DNA from: Micromonospora pattaloongensis
Lineage (GTDB): Bacteria; Actinomycetota; Actinomycetes; Mycobacteriales; Micromonosporaceae
Length of the DNA stretch: 64,000 bases
Direction of reading: 5' to 3'
NCBI RefSeq assembly: GCF_900107255.1
Contig: NZ_FNPH01000006.1
Coordinates: 124,001 to 188,000, forward strand
The position numbers were made by a program, and so were the translations under genes. This document shows positions 30,693 to 39,239 of this stretch, piece by piece (the stretch's first letter is position 1; each line of letters begins with the position of its first letter). The notes under the pieces are model-generated. The model was not told where the DNA came from. It saw nothing but the letters and a program-made list of their open reading frames with translations, and ran no database searches.

Positions 30693-33098
30693 TCACCCCA
30701 CCTCCGCCGGCGGCGGCTCGCCGGACGGGTGCGGCGCGCGCAGCTGGCGCGAGTCCGCCGCGGCCGCGCCCGCCGCGTCCCCCACCGCCTCGCACACCCC
30801 GGCGGCGTCCGCCCAGTGCCGCCGCGCCTCGTCGACGCGGCCCAGCGCGTGCGCCGCGTCGCCCAGATACAGCAGTGTCCGGCCGAGCCCCGCGGTCGGA
30901 CGCCACTGCTCCCGCAGCCGCCGCGCCTCGACCAGCAGGTCGTACGCCTGCTTCGCGTGGGACGGTGCCGTGGTCACGAGCGTCGCCGCCGCGTTGAGCA
31001 GCGCGGCGGCCCGCCCGCCCAGGTCCGGCACCCGCTCGTACTCGCCCAGCGCGGCCCGCCAGGCCTGCGTCGCGTCGAGGTGCTCGCCGAGGCGGGAGTG
31101 GACGAGGGTCAGGTTGGTCAGCGCGGCGGCGTACCCGCGGGCCTCGCCGAGGGAGCGGAACGTGTTGGCCGCCCGGACCAGATGGTGATGCGCGGTCTCC
31201 GGCTCGTCGCGGGCCAGGTGGGCGGCGCCGAGCGCCAGGTCGGTGAGGGCCTGCCCCGACCGGTCGGCGCTCGACCGATGCCGCCGCGACAGCTCCAGGT
31301 GCTCGATCGCGTCGTCGACCTGGCCGAGGTCCAACAGGGCGAGCCCCAGGTTCATCCGGGCCTGCGCGGTGCGCCGCCGCCCCCGCTCGGCGACGGCCAG
31401 GGTCAGGGCCGCCGCGGCGCCCCGGGGGTCGTGCTGGCGCCGCCGCAGCACGCCCAGTTCGTTGTGCGCCCAGCCGGCGATCTCCGGGCGGTCCTCCGCG
31501 GTCGGGGTGGCCAGCACGAGCCGGCACACCTCGGCCCACTCCTCGAGCCGGTCCTCGTGCGCGTACCAGCCGCAGACCGCCACCGCGAGCCGGAACCACC
31601 ATCGCCGCAGCCGCCGCGGCAGCGCCTCCGAGGAACCGGCCGGGGTCCGCACGACAGCCAGCAGCAGCTCCTGGTTCAGCTCGAACCAGCCGGACGGATC
31701 GTCGTCGAGGGGCAGCGCCTGTTCCCGCCCGGCGAGCGCGGCCGCCGCCGTCAGGCTCGCGGCGTGTCGTTCGGCACGGCGCGCCAGGTGCCGGGTGAGC
31801 CGCGTCTGCGCGGCGATCCGGCCGTGGTGGGTGTCGCCGTCGCGCAGGTGCAGCCGGGCGTACGCGGTCAGCAGCGGGCGGAGCTCGTACCGGTCCCCGG
31901 GCGCGCCCACCACGAACGCGCCGGTGGCCAACTCGTCGAGCAGCCTCGCGACGCGGTCGGGACGTCGTCGGGCCAGCGCCGCGATCGCCGTCCGGTCCAG
32001 CGGGGCCGGCCCCAGCGACATCAGCCGGTACAGCCGCCGGGCCCCGCGGGACAACGCGCGGTACGCCGTGTCCCGTTCGGTGAGCAGCCGCACCGCCGGG
32101 GACAGGGCCACCCGTTGGTGCGGCGGCGCCTCGATGGCACGGCGCAACCGCTCCCGCAGGTCGGTGGAGCGCCAGCCGTGCCGGGCGCTGAGGTAGCCCA
32201 GGGCGCGGATGGTGCGGGGCTGGCGACCGCACAGCTCCGCGATCTCCCGCACCGCCGGATCGGTCCGCGGATTCGGCCGCCGCGTCCACGCCCCCGGCGC
32301 CGCCCGGCCGGCATCGGCGAACAGCTCCACCGCGTCGTCCGGGTCGGGCTCGCTCAACCAGTGCGCCCGCACTCCATCCAGCCGGGTCAGCGCCGGGGCG
32401 CCGGCGAGCAGCAACCGGCAGGTGCGGGCGGTCGGCGGCAGCAGCGGCCGCACCTGCGCCGGGTCGTCCACGTTGTCCAGCACCAGCAGCATGCGCCTGC
32501 CGTCGAGGTATCCGCGCAGCGCGTCGGCCGCCTCGGCGAGGCCGTCCGGCCGACCGGACCGGGGCGGCGTGGTGCCCAGGATGCGGGCCAGGGCCGTGAG
32601 GGTCCCGTACGCCGAGCGCGGTCGGTCGCGGCCGCGCAGGTCGAGGTAGAACTGGCCCTCCGGGAACTCGTCGCGGCACGCGTTGGCGGCCTGGAGAGCG
32701 CAGGACGAGGTGCCCACACCGCGGCGGCCCACCACGGCGACGGCGTGGTCGTACCGGACGGCGCGGACGATCGCGGCGACGTCGTCGACGCGGCCGGTGA
32801 AGCCGGACAGGTACGGCAGCGTGGGCGCGCCGGTGGACGGCACGGCGACGATGTCGACCGGGTCGGTGGTGGTGTCCCGCTCGGCCCGGCGTCGCCGCAC
32901 CTCGAACACCGCGGAGGCGACGCCGCCGAGAACGGCCACCACGATGGTCGCCGGCCCCAGCACGGTGCGCGCCAGATCGGAGAGCAGACCGCTGACCATG
33001 TTGGCCACGATCCCGCCGATCAGCGTGCTGAGCGCCAGCAGCACCGGCCAGCGCGACGGCCGGCCGAAGCGCCCGCCCGGCGCCCCCGGCCTGGTCAC
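30693..33098 (-). CDS. Membrane-anchored STAND/NB-ARC-like protein with TPRs, Walker A lysine missing
   Basis: 801 residues from GTG 33098, overlapping the permease stop. Two membrane spans (18-39, 46-66) precede an NB-ARC-like nucleotide-binding domain, helical regions and about six C-terminal tetratricopeptide units (AHNELGVLRRRQHDPRGAAA, ARMNLGLALLDLGQVDDAIEH and following). The P-loop reads VVGRRGVGTSS, with T130 where family members have the essential Lys. Walker B is kept (MLLVLDNVDD), but the sensor region (LLLAGAPALTRL) and GLPL box (CGRQPRTIRALG) are eroded. This suggests a non-hydrolysing sensor or scaffold. It is last in an operon with a transporter whose own ATPase is also degenerate. 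Confidence 0.82.
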   Translation of the reverse strand: MTRPGAPGGRFGRPSRWPVLLALSTLIGGIVANMVSGLLSDLARTVLGPATIVVAVLGGVASAVFEVRRRRAERDTTTDPVDIVAVPSTGAPTLPYLSGFTGRVDDVAAIVRAVRYDHAVAVVGRRGVGTSSCALQAANACRDEFPEGQFYLDLRGRDRPRSAYGTLTALARILGTTPPRSGRPDGLAEAADALRGYLDGRRMLLVLDNVDDPAQVRPLLPPTARTCRLLLAGAPALTRLDGVRAHWLSEPDPDDAVELFADAGRAAPGAWTRRPNPRTDPAVREIAELCGRQPRTIRALGYLSARHGWRSTDLRERLRRAIEAPPHQRVALSPAVRLLTERDTAYRALSRGARRLYRLMSLGPAPLDRTAIAALARRRPDRVARLLDELATGAFVVGAPGDRYELRPLLTAYARLHLRDGDTHHGRIAAQTRLTRHLARRAERHAASLTAAAALAGREQALPLDDDPSGWFELNQELLLAVVRTPAGSSEALPRRLRRWWFRLAVAVCGWYAHEDRLEEWAEVCRLVLATPTAEDRPEIAGWAHNELGVLRRRQHDPRGAAAALTLAVAERGRRRTAQARMNLGLALLDLGQVDDAIEHLELSRRHRSSADRSGQALTDLALGAAHLARDEPETAHHHLVRAANTFRSLGEARGYAAALTNLTLVHSRLGEHLDATQAWRAALGEYERVPDLGGRAAALLNAAATLVTTAPSHAKQAYDLLVEARRLREQWRPTAGLGRTLLYLGDAAHALGRVDEARRHWADAAGVCEAVGDAAGAAAADSRQLRAPHPSGEPPPAEVG

Positions 33099-34867
33099 CG
33101 GAGCCCCCCGGAGACCAGGCCGGCGATGACGTGCCGGCGGGCGAGCACGACCAGCAGCACGGGCAGGATCGAGGCGAGCACGGAGGCGGCGGCCAGCGCG
33201 CCGCTGTTGGCGACGAACTGTCGGGCCTGCCCGTAGAGGAACAGGCCCAGCGGCGCCGCGTCGGAGCCGCTGAACAGCAGTCCGACGACCAGATCGTTCC
33301 AGACCTGCACGAACTCGAGCACGGCCACCGCGATCAGGGCGGGCACGTTGGGCCGCGCGAGACGCCGGGCGCGACCCCACCACCGCCGCCCGTCCACGCG
33401 GGGGCGGCGGACCTGCTCCGGCGACAGGTCGGCGAAGGAGTTGCGCAGCACCAGCACCGCGAAGGGCACCCCCAGGGCGATGTGCACCAGCGCGAGACCG
33501 CGGGTGGTGCCGGCGGAGAGCGCCACGCCGAGGACCTCGTTGACCGGTCCCGCGATCACCTGGATGGGGACGATCGCGGCGAACATCAGCAGCACACCGG
33601 TGACCTGCGCGGGCGGGCCGGCCACGCCGGCGAGCGGGTACGCGGCGAGCACGGCGACGATCAGCACGGCCACGGTGACCGCGGCGGCGAGCAGCAACGT
33701 GAAGCCGAACGACCGCAGCAGTTCCACGTTGCCCAGCACCTCCGCGTAGGAGTTCAGCCGGGGCCGCGCCTCCCACCAGCCCCGGGCGGCGGCGTCCCCC
33801 GGCGCGTGCAGCGAGGTCGCCGCGAGCACGCCGAGCGGCACCAGCCAGGCGATCGCGGCGGCGCCCGCGGCGAGCCGGGGCAGACGCCGCGGCGGCGCGG
33901 GCCGGGGCGCCGGCGGCACCGGGTGCGAACGGCGTGGCGGCGGCCACCCCTGCCGGACGAAGAGCGCGGCGCCGAGCACGCCCACGGCCACCGCCGCCAG
34001 CCAGATCACGCCGAGCGCGGCGCCCGGGCCGCTCGTCGTGCCGCCGGAGGTCTGCCAGACCCGCAGCGCGAGCACGGACGCCTCGTCGCGCACCGAGCCG
34101 GGAGTCATGACCAGGATCAGGTCGAAGGTCCGGGCGGTCGCGAGGGCGACGAGGGTGAAGACCACGGCCGCGGTACGCAGCAGCAGGGGCCGCCACTGCG
34201 CGTCCCAGAGGACGTCCCAGCGGGTGCCGCCGAAGGCGCGCACCGCGTCGGACAGGCTCGGGGGAAGGGCGTCGAGCGCGGCCCGGAACAGCAGCACCGC
34301 CAACCCGACCCAGGCCCACACGAACGCCGACATCAACGAGACCGTGACCAGGGCGGGGCCCAGGAACTGGGGGGCCTGCCCGCCGGTCGGGGCGAGCAGC
34401 CCACCGGCGAGCAGCGTCACCAGGCCGCGCGCCGGGTCCGGGTCGTAGACGAGCCGGAACGTCACGCCGGTGACCACCAGCGGGATCCCGATCGGCACCA
34501 CGAGGATGAGGCGGACCAGCCAGCCCTCCTGGGAGCGCCGGGAGGCCGTCGCGAGCAGGTACCCGAGCGCGGTGACGACCGCGGGCACCAGCAGCGCCCA
34601 GACCAGTGTGCGCGCGACCACCGCGCCGGCGCCGGGCTCGCCGAGCGCGGCCTGGAAATGCGCCAACCCGACGAACCGGCCGTCGCCAGCGGTGACGCTG
34701 GCGTGCAGGGTCCGCAGCACGGGCCAGAGTACGAGGCCGCCGAGCAGCAGCAGCGCCGGCAGCAGCAGCACGGAGGTGGCGGCGGCTGCGGGGTGCGCAC
34801 GCCCCCGCCGCGCCGGCCCGACGTCGTCGATCACCACGACCTCACCGAGGACCCGGGCGTCGGTCAT
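33095..34867 (-). CDS. ABC sugar-type importer permease, two halves fused
   Basis: 590 residues from ATG 34867. Two MalF/MalG-like permeases are joined in one chain. The first (to about 320) has LLLPALLLLGGLVLWPVL, VVPIGIPLVVTGVTFRLVY and the cytosolic coupling loop SLSDAVRAFGGTRWDVLWDA. A Pro/Arg-rich linker follows (PPPRRSHPVPPAPRPAPPRR). The second half has AAGAAAIAWLVPLGVLAATSL and the loop LSPEQVRRPRVDGRRWWGRA, in which the usual EAA is replaced. The second loop being eroded fits loss of normal ATPase coupling. Both ends overlap neighbouring genes by four bases. Confidence 0.82.
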   Translation of the reverse strand: MTDARVLGEVVVIDDVGPARRGRAHPAAAATSVLLLPALLLLGGLVLWPVLRTLHASVTAGDGRFVGLAHFQAALGEPGAGAVVARTLVWALLVPAVVTALGYLLATASRRSQEGWLVRLILVVPIGIPLVVTGVTFRLVYDPDPARGLVTLLAGGLLAPTGGQAPQFLGPALVTVSLMSAFVWAWVGLAVLLFRAALDALPPSLSDAVRAFGGTRWDVLWDAQWRPLLLRTAAVVFTLVALATARTFDLILVMTPGSVRDEASVLALRVWQTSGGTTSGPGAALGVIWLAAVAVGVLGAALFVRQGWPPPRRSHPVPPAPRPAPPRRLPRLAAGAAAIAWLVPLGVLAATSLHAPGDAAARGWWEARPRLNSYAEVLGNVELLRSFGFTLLLAAAVTVAVLIVAVLAAYPLAGVAGPPAQVTGVLLMFAAIVPIQVIAGPVNEVLGVALSAGTTRGLALVHIALGVPFAVLVLRNSFADLSPEQVRRPRVDGRRWWGRARRLARPNVPALIAVAVLEFVQVWNDLVVGLLFSGSDAAPLGLFLYGQARQFVANSGALAAASVLASILPVLLVVLARRHVIAGLVSGGLR

Positions 34868-36177
34868 CGCGGGCTCCGGGCGTGCCGGGCCGCGCGATCG
34901 AGTTGCGCGGTGGTGCGATCGACGGCGCCGCGGACCCGTCCGCCGGTCACGTCGGCGAAGAAGTCCTGCATGATCTGCCAGATCCCGACCCCGTCGGCGC
35001 CGGTGAACGGAGCACGCAGCCGGTCGGACAGATCGAAGCGCAGGTCGGTGGCGTTGAGGATCTCCCGGGCGAGCCCGGCGCGCAGCCGGTCGCGGTACTC
35101 CGCGGGTGACACCGCCAGGTTGGGGGAGAGGTAGCCGCCCGCCCGCACCCACGGCTGGAAGGCGTCCGGGCCGGTGAGCCACGTGACGAGGTCGGTGCCG
35201 GTGCGGGAGCCGGCGAGCACCACGGCCACGTCACCGCCGATCACCAGCGGCCGGTCGCGCCTCTCGTCGGGCACGTCCGGGTCGGCGGGAGCATCCGGGA
35301 ACCGGGACGGGGTGAGCGGCTCGTCGCCACGGCGGAACCGTCGTGCGACTCCGTCGACGAAATCCGCCTCGAACACCATCGCGGCCCGCCGCCGCGCCAC
35401 CACCTGGATGACCGACTCCTCGTGCTGGGTCAGCAGCGCCCGGCGCCCGCCGTCCGGGAACGCGCCGTCCACGCTCCACAGCTCGGCGAGCCGGTCGAGC
35501 GCGGCGCGCACGGCCGGCCCGCGCCAGTCCGCACCCGCCCCGGCCAGCGCGTCGTACGTGTCGGGCTGCGCCACGTCCGCGAGGACATTCTCGAACCAGT
35601 CGGTGAGGACCCAGCCGTCGGCCGCCCCGATCGACAGCGGCGCCGGGCCGCCCGACCGGCGGGCCGCACGGGCCAGCTCCTTCGTCGCGGTCAGCAGCTC
35701 GCCCCAGGTTCGCGGAGCGGCTGGCGCCAGCGACGGGAGACGCCACAGCAGCGACTTGTGCGCGGCCTTGACCCAGAGGCCGTAGAGCCTGCCGCGGTGG
35801 CGCAGCAGCCGGCGGAGCTTCGTCGGAAACCGGGTGGCGAGCGTGCCGTCCAGCTCGGCCAGCCAGCCGCGCCCCGCGTACTCGGTGAGCAGTCCGGGCC
35901 GCGACAGGATCGCGACGTCGGGGCTGGTGCCCGCGAGTTGCCGGGCCCGCAGGAACGCGTCGATGTCGTCGCCGGCGCTGAGGACGTGGACCGGTTGGCC
36001 GTAACCGCGGAGGACCTCTCGGAAGCGTTGCAGCTCCGCCCCGCTCCAGACGACCGCCACCTGCGTGGACGGCACACCGTCGCCGCAGCCGACGAGGGTC
36101 TGCGCGGTGGACGCGGCGGTCGCCGCCGCGGCGATCCGCAGCATGGCGCGGCGGGAGACTCCGCCGCGCACAGTCAT
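34864..36177 (-). CDS. Extracellular solute-binding lipoprotein
   Basis: 437 residues from ATG 36177. The signal SRRAMLRIAAAATAASTAQT ends at the lipobox LVGC, placing the protein outside, anchored by lipid. The rest follows family-1 binding proteins for sugars: RFREVLRGYGQPVHVL, PDVAILSRPGLLTEYAGRGWLAELD, GRLYGLWVKAAHKSLLWRLPS and a late WLTGPDAFQPWVRAGGYLSPN. The ligand is unknown. It lies between the degenerate ATPase and the fused permease, with ATGA overlaps at both sides. Confidence 0.82.
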   Translation of the reverse strand: MTVRGGVSRRAMLRIAAAATAASTAQTLVGCGDGVPSTQVAVVWSGAELQRFREVLRGYGQPVHVLSAGDDIDAFLRARQLAGTSPDVAILSRPGLLTEYAGRGWLAELDGTLATRFPTKLRRLLRHRGRLYGLWVKAAHKSLLWRLPSLAPAAPRTWGELLTATKELARAARRSGGPAPLSIGAADGWVLTDWFENVLADVAQPDTYDALAGAGADWRGPAVRAALDRLAELWSVDGAFPDGGRRALLTQHEESVIQVVARRRAAMVFEADFVDGVARRFRRGDEPLTPSRFPDAPADPDVPDERRDRPLVIGGDVAVVLAGSRTGTDLVTWLTGPDAFQPWVRAGGYLSPNLAVSPAEYRDRLRAGLAREILNATDLRFDLSDRLRAPFTGADGVGIWQIMQDFFADVTGGRVRGAVDRTTAQLDRAARHARSPR

Positions 36178-36812
36178 CCGGACCCCGTCGCGGGCCGTCC
36201 GGTCACCTCGACCGTGACCTGGGCGGAGATCTCCCCCAGCAGGGCGGGATCGGCCGAGCAGACCAGCGCCGCGACGCCGGCCGAGTCCGGCGGGGCCACC
36301 CGCGGCAGCAGCTCGGTCAGCCGGTCCGTGCCGCCGGCGGTGACGGGCAGGTCGATGACGAGCACCTCGGGCAGGCACGCCGCGGCACGCGCCAGCGCGG
36401 CCCGGAACCGTTGCGCGTCGGAGAGCAGGTGCGGACGCAGTCCGAGGGTCGGGCCCAGCTCCAGGCGCTCGATCACCGTCGCCAGCCAGTCGTGTGCGAC
36501 GGCGTGCACCCGGGCGCGCTTGAGCTGGCCGTACTCGATGTTCTTCCGCACGGTCAGGTGGGGCAGCAGCGCGGCGCCGGCCGGGACGTATCCGATCTGC
36601 CGTTTCGGCGGTGGGAGGTCTGTGACATCCCGTTCGCCGACCCGGATCCGGCCCGACAGCGGAGCGGTGAGCCCCGCGGTCACCCGGGCCACCGTGGTGC
36701 CGATCGCCGGCGGTGCCACCAGCGCCATTGCGTCGCCCGCCGCCACCCGGAGCGTGACCGGCTCCATTGCCGCGGCGACTGTCAACCCGTCCAGCTGTAA
36801 CGTCGCGATCAC
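36174..36812 (-). CDS. Degenerate ABC ATPase-like protein (predicted pseudo-ATPase)
   Basis: 212 residues with the overall order of a sugar-importer ATPase but none of its catalytic residues. Walker A is APPAIGTT, with T39 for Lys; the Q-loop Gln is lost (YVPAGAALLPHLTVRKNI); the signature is LLSDAQRFRAALARA instead of LSGGQ; Walker B is VLVIDLP with Leu for the catalytic Glu; the switch His is Ser (VCSADPALL). The frame is intact and codon use is normal, so it is a kept protein, not a decaying gene. The GTG start sits within a perfect Shine-Dalgarno-like GGAGGTGATC, so the true start (GTG, or ACG nine bases on) is uncertain. First gene of the operon. Confidence 0.8.
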   Translation of the reverse strand: MIATLQLDGLTVAAAMEPVTLRVAAGDAMALVAPPAIGTTVARVTAGLTAPLSGRIRVGERDVTDLPPPKRQIGYVPAGAALLPHLTVRKNIEYGQLKRARVHAVAHDWLATVIERLELGPTLGLRPHLLSDAQRFRAALARAAACLPEVLVIDLPVTAGGTDRLTELLPRVAPPDSAGVAALVCSADPALLGEISAQVTVEVTGRPATGSG

Positions 36813-36830
36813 CTCCGGTGGTGGCGAGCG

Positions 36831-36859
36831 ATATTAACAACCGTGCCATGTGTCGGCAA
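36831..36859 (-). promoter_or_regulatory. Promoter of the pseudo-ATPase transporter operon
   Basis: Minus strand TTGCCG (36859-36854), 17-bp spacer, TAATAT (36836-36831). Transcription would begin near 36824, about a dozen bases before the GTG at 36812. The rest of the divergent region to 37146 is AT-richer (GCTATTTCGGTAATAGACG) and must hold the promoter of the dehydrogenase gene; I see no other feature there. Confidence 0.6.
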
Positions 36860-37146
36860 TTGCAGTCACGGCCCATCGTCGTCTGTGGACGGTGCTGTTA
36901 CCGCCGCGCGGTCAAACTGCTATTTCGGTAATAGACGTGCGCATTGGACGTTGATCTCGATGATTGGCGTACCGGCGGACCATGCGCTGATTTCCCGTGG
37001 CGGTCCGGGTGGAAGGCGGTGGCGTCGTTGGGAGCGCCGCGTAGGCTCCGGAATGCCCGCGGCCCGCCAGCGTCTGCGATCCGAGACGCTGACGGGGAAG
37101 CGAGATGCGGGTGAGGAACCGAGTTGCTGGCGAGGAAGGACGCGCG

Positions 37147-38157
37147 GTGGCGGAGATGTTGGCGGGACGGCTGCACGTGCGGAACCGGCGATTCGCGCTG
37201 GAGACGGTCCCGGTGCCGGCGCCCGGACGCCGACAGGTCCGGATCAAGGTAGCCGCGGCCGGGGTCTGCCTGTCGGACGTGCACCTCATCGACGGCACGC
37301 TCACGCCCCGGCTGCTGCCGGGCGATGTCGTGACGCTCGGGCACGAGATCGCGGGCACGATCGACGCGCTCGGCGAGGACGTCGACGACTGGAAGCCGGG
37401 ACAGCGGGTGCTGTTGCAGGCCGGGGAGCGGGACCGGCGGGGCACGGTGTACACCCGCGGCGTCGACTACGACGGCGGCTGGGCGGAGTACGCGCTGGCC
37501 TCCGAGCAGACCCTGGTGGCGATCCCCGACGACCTCCCCTTCGAGCAGGCCTGCATCATTCCGGACGCGGTCTCCACCCCGTGGGCCGCGGTCACCGCGA
37601 CCGCCCGGACCGCGCCCGGCGAGGCGGTCGGGGTCTGGGGAGTGGGCGGCCTGGGCGCGCACGCCGTGCAGTTGCTGAGGCTGGTCGGCGCCGCGCCGGT
37701 GATCGCGGTGGACCCGCTGCCCGCCGCGCGCCAGCGGGCGCTCACCCTCGGGGCCGACGCCGCGCTCGACCCCGGCGACCCCGGTTTTCGCGACGCCCTG
37801 CTGGGGCTCACCGGCGGCGGTCTCGAGGTGGCATTCGACTTCGCGGGTGTGCCGGCCGTGCGGGACCAGGCGTTGACGCTGCTCGCCCGCAAGGGGCGGC
37901 TGGTGCTGGCCGGCATCGCCAACCGGCCCGTCACGATCGGCTCCGACGCCCCGTTCAACTACCTGCAGCAGTCGGTGCTCGGGCACTACGGTTCCGACCC
38001 CGAGCACGTCGAGCAGCTCGTCGCGCTCGCCCGGCAGCGCCGGCTCGATCTGGCCCCCTCGATCAGCGGCGTGCTGCCGCTGGCCGAGGCCGAGCAGGCG
38101 GTGCGGCGGCTGCAGACCAAGCAGGGCGACCCGATCCGGCTCATCCTGCGGCCGTAA
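37147..38157 (+). CDS. Zinc-type alcohol dehydrogenase (MDR superfamily)
   Basis: 336 residues from GTG 37147, chosen because AGGAAGGA ends six bases upstream; an ATG at 37105 lacks this. The catalytic zinc ligands appear as AAGVCLSDVHLIDG and LGHEIAG, and the NAD(P) Rossmann motif as VGVWGVGGLGAHAVQLLRLVG. The four-cysteine structural zinc lobe is missing (the loop reads QAGERDRRGTVYTRGVDYDGG split around it), so it is closer to quinone/alcohol reductases lacking structural zinc. Substrate unknown. Divergent from the pseudo-ATPase operon. Confidence 0.87.
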   Translation: MAEMLAGRLHVRNRRFALETVPVPAPGRRQVRIKVAAAGVCLSDVHLIDGTLTPRLLPGDVVTLGHEIAGTIDALGEDVDDWKPGQRVLLQAGERDRRGTVYTRGVDYDGGWAEYALASEQTLVAIPDDLPFEQACIIPDAVSTPWAAVTATARTAPGEAVGVWGVGGLGAHAVQLLRLVGAAPVIAVDPLPAARQRALTLGADAALDPGDPGFRDALLGLTGGGLEVAFDFAGVPAVRDQALTLLARKGRLVLAGIANRPVTIGSDAPFNYLQQSVLGHYGSDPEHVEQLVALARQRRLDLAPSISGVLPLAEAEQAVRRLQTKQGDPIRLILRP

Positions 38158-38327
38158 CGCTCCTGCCCGAACGCTCCGTGCCCGCGGTACCGTCGCGCCC
38201 CACGCGTCACGTGACGGGATGCGCCGCGGCGGCGTCGCGCGGTGTTTACCCGCCGGCTGCCCGGGGATACGTCCTGCTGTCCACGCACCCGTCGGGGCGC
38301 GTCGAGCGGGAAAGAGGGTTCGCGTCC

Positions 38328-38675
38328 ATGGGCCCAGTAGTCATCGAAGTGGCGGTGAAAGCCCTGGCCGGCGGCGTGTTCGTGCTGGCGTTCGCCGCGT
38401 TGGTTCGGGCGCTGCCCCCCACGTGGTTCGCCGGGATGTTCTCGGCCGCGCCGTCGGTGGCGCTGGGCAGCCTGCTGACGACAGTGGCGTTCGACGGCGC
38501 CGCCGAAGCCGCGGCGTCGGCGCGCGGCATGCAGATCGGCGCCGTCGCGTTCACCGTCTATTGTCTCGTCGCGGCGCCCATGCTGCGGCGGTGGGGCGCC
38601 TACCGGGGGTCGTGGATCGCTCTGGTGGTCTGGGCGTCCGTCGCGGTCGTCGGATACCTGGTGGTGCCGTACTGA
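38328..38675 (+). CDS. DUF3147-like small membrane protein
   Basis: 115 residues from ATG 38328 with GAGGG ten bases upstream. Four membrane spans (VIEVAVKALAGGVFVLAFAAL, MFSAAPSVALGSLLTTVAF, GMQIGAVAFTVYCLVAAPML, WIALVVWASVAVVGYLVV). The FAGMFSAAPSVAL core resembles DUF3147 (FGGLFAAAPSVAL type). It is followed after 16 bp by a second protein of the same build, so the two probably act as a pair. Function unknown. Confidence 0.7.
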   Translation: MGPVVIEVAVKALAGGVFVLAFAALVRALPPTWFAGMFSAAPSVALGSLLTTVAFDGAAEAAASARGMQIGAVAFTVYCLVAAPMLRRWGAYRGSWIALVVWASVAVVGYLVVPY

Positions 38676-38691
38676 TCGCGGCAGCGGACCC

Positions 38692-39138
38692 GTGGAGCGC
38701 CGCCGCGGTGATCGCCGGGGGCGGCGGCCGGGCTCGGTCGGGACGCCCCGCGTCGCACCGGCAACGCCGGGCTGGTTGATCCGGTTCAGCTTCGGCGCCG
38801 GGGTGTCGGGTCTCGCCGGTGCGGTCTCCGCGCTGACCGTGCCCCGGCTGGGTGGGGTGTTCCTGGCGTTTCCCGCGATCCTGTTGGCCAGCCTCACGCT
38901 TCGTTCCCGGGATGAGGGCGTGCGTCCCGGGCACAACACCCATGGGGCGGCGGCGGGCGCTCTCGGCCTGTTCGCCTTCGCCGTCGTCGCCGCCGCGACG
39001 CTCACCCGGTGGCCGGTCTGGCTGGCGATGACGGCGGCATCGGCGTCGTGGGTGATCGTGGGACTTGGCGGTGACCTCATCGTCACGCGACGCGGCCTCG
39101 GCAAGGGTGAGCCGCCGGCGCACCGTCGCGAAAGGTAG
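38692..39138 (+). CDS. Second DUF3147-like small membrane protein
   Basis: Up to 148 residues; GTG 38692 and TTG 38777 are both possible starts, and the Arg-rich first 28 residues may not be translated. Four spans follow (FSFGAGVSGLAGAVSALTV, GGVFLAFPAILLASLTL, AAGALGLFAFAVVAAATL, WLAMTAASASWVIVGLGG). LGGVFLAFPAIL is the family core, shared with the gene before it. The loop DEGVRPGHNTHGA is the most polar part. Function unknown. Confidence 0.6.
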   Translation: MERRRGDRRGRRPGSVGTPRVAPATPGWLIRFSFGAGVSGLAGAVSALTVPRLGGVFLAFPAILLASLTLRSRDEGVRPGHNTHGAAAGALGLFAFAVVAAATLTRWPVWLAMTAASASWVIVGLGGDLIVTRRGLGKGEPPAHRRER

Positions 39139-39239
39139 TGGTCCGTCGACACGCGCGCTTCCGCGCGGTCATATCCACCACGACCGCGGGTAGGCGCACG
39201 GATGGCGACGGCAACGGACGGGTACGGGGGGTGGGGCGG

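Noticed and set aside
30648-33236. Plus-strand frame of 862 codons opposite the STAND/TPR gene
   Set aside because: No recognisable domain and no ribosome site; shadow frame.
36174-36812. Decaying pseudogene
   Set aside because: The frame is complete, codon use is normal and overlaps with the neighbours are exact; loss of catalytic residues alone does not make it a pseudogene.
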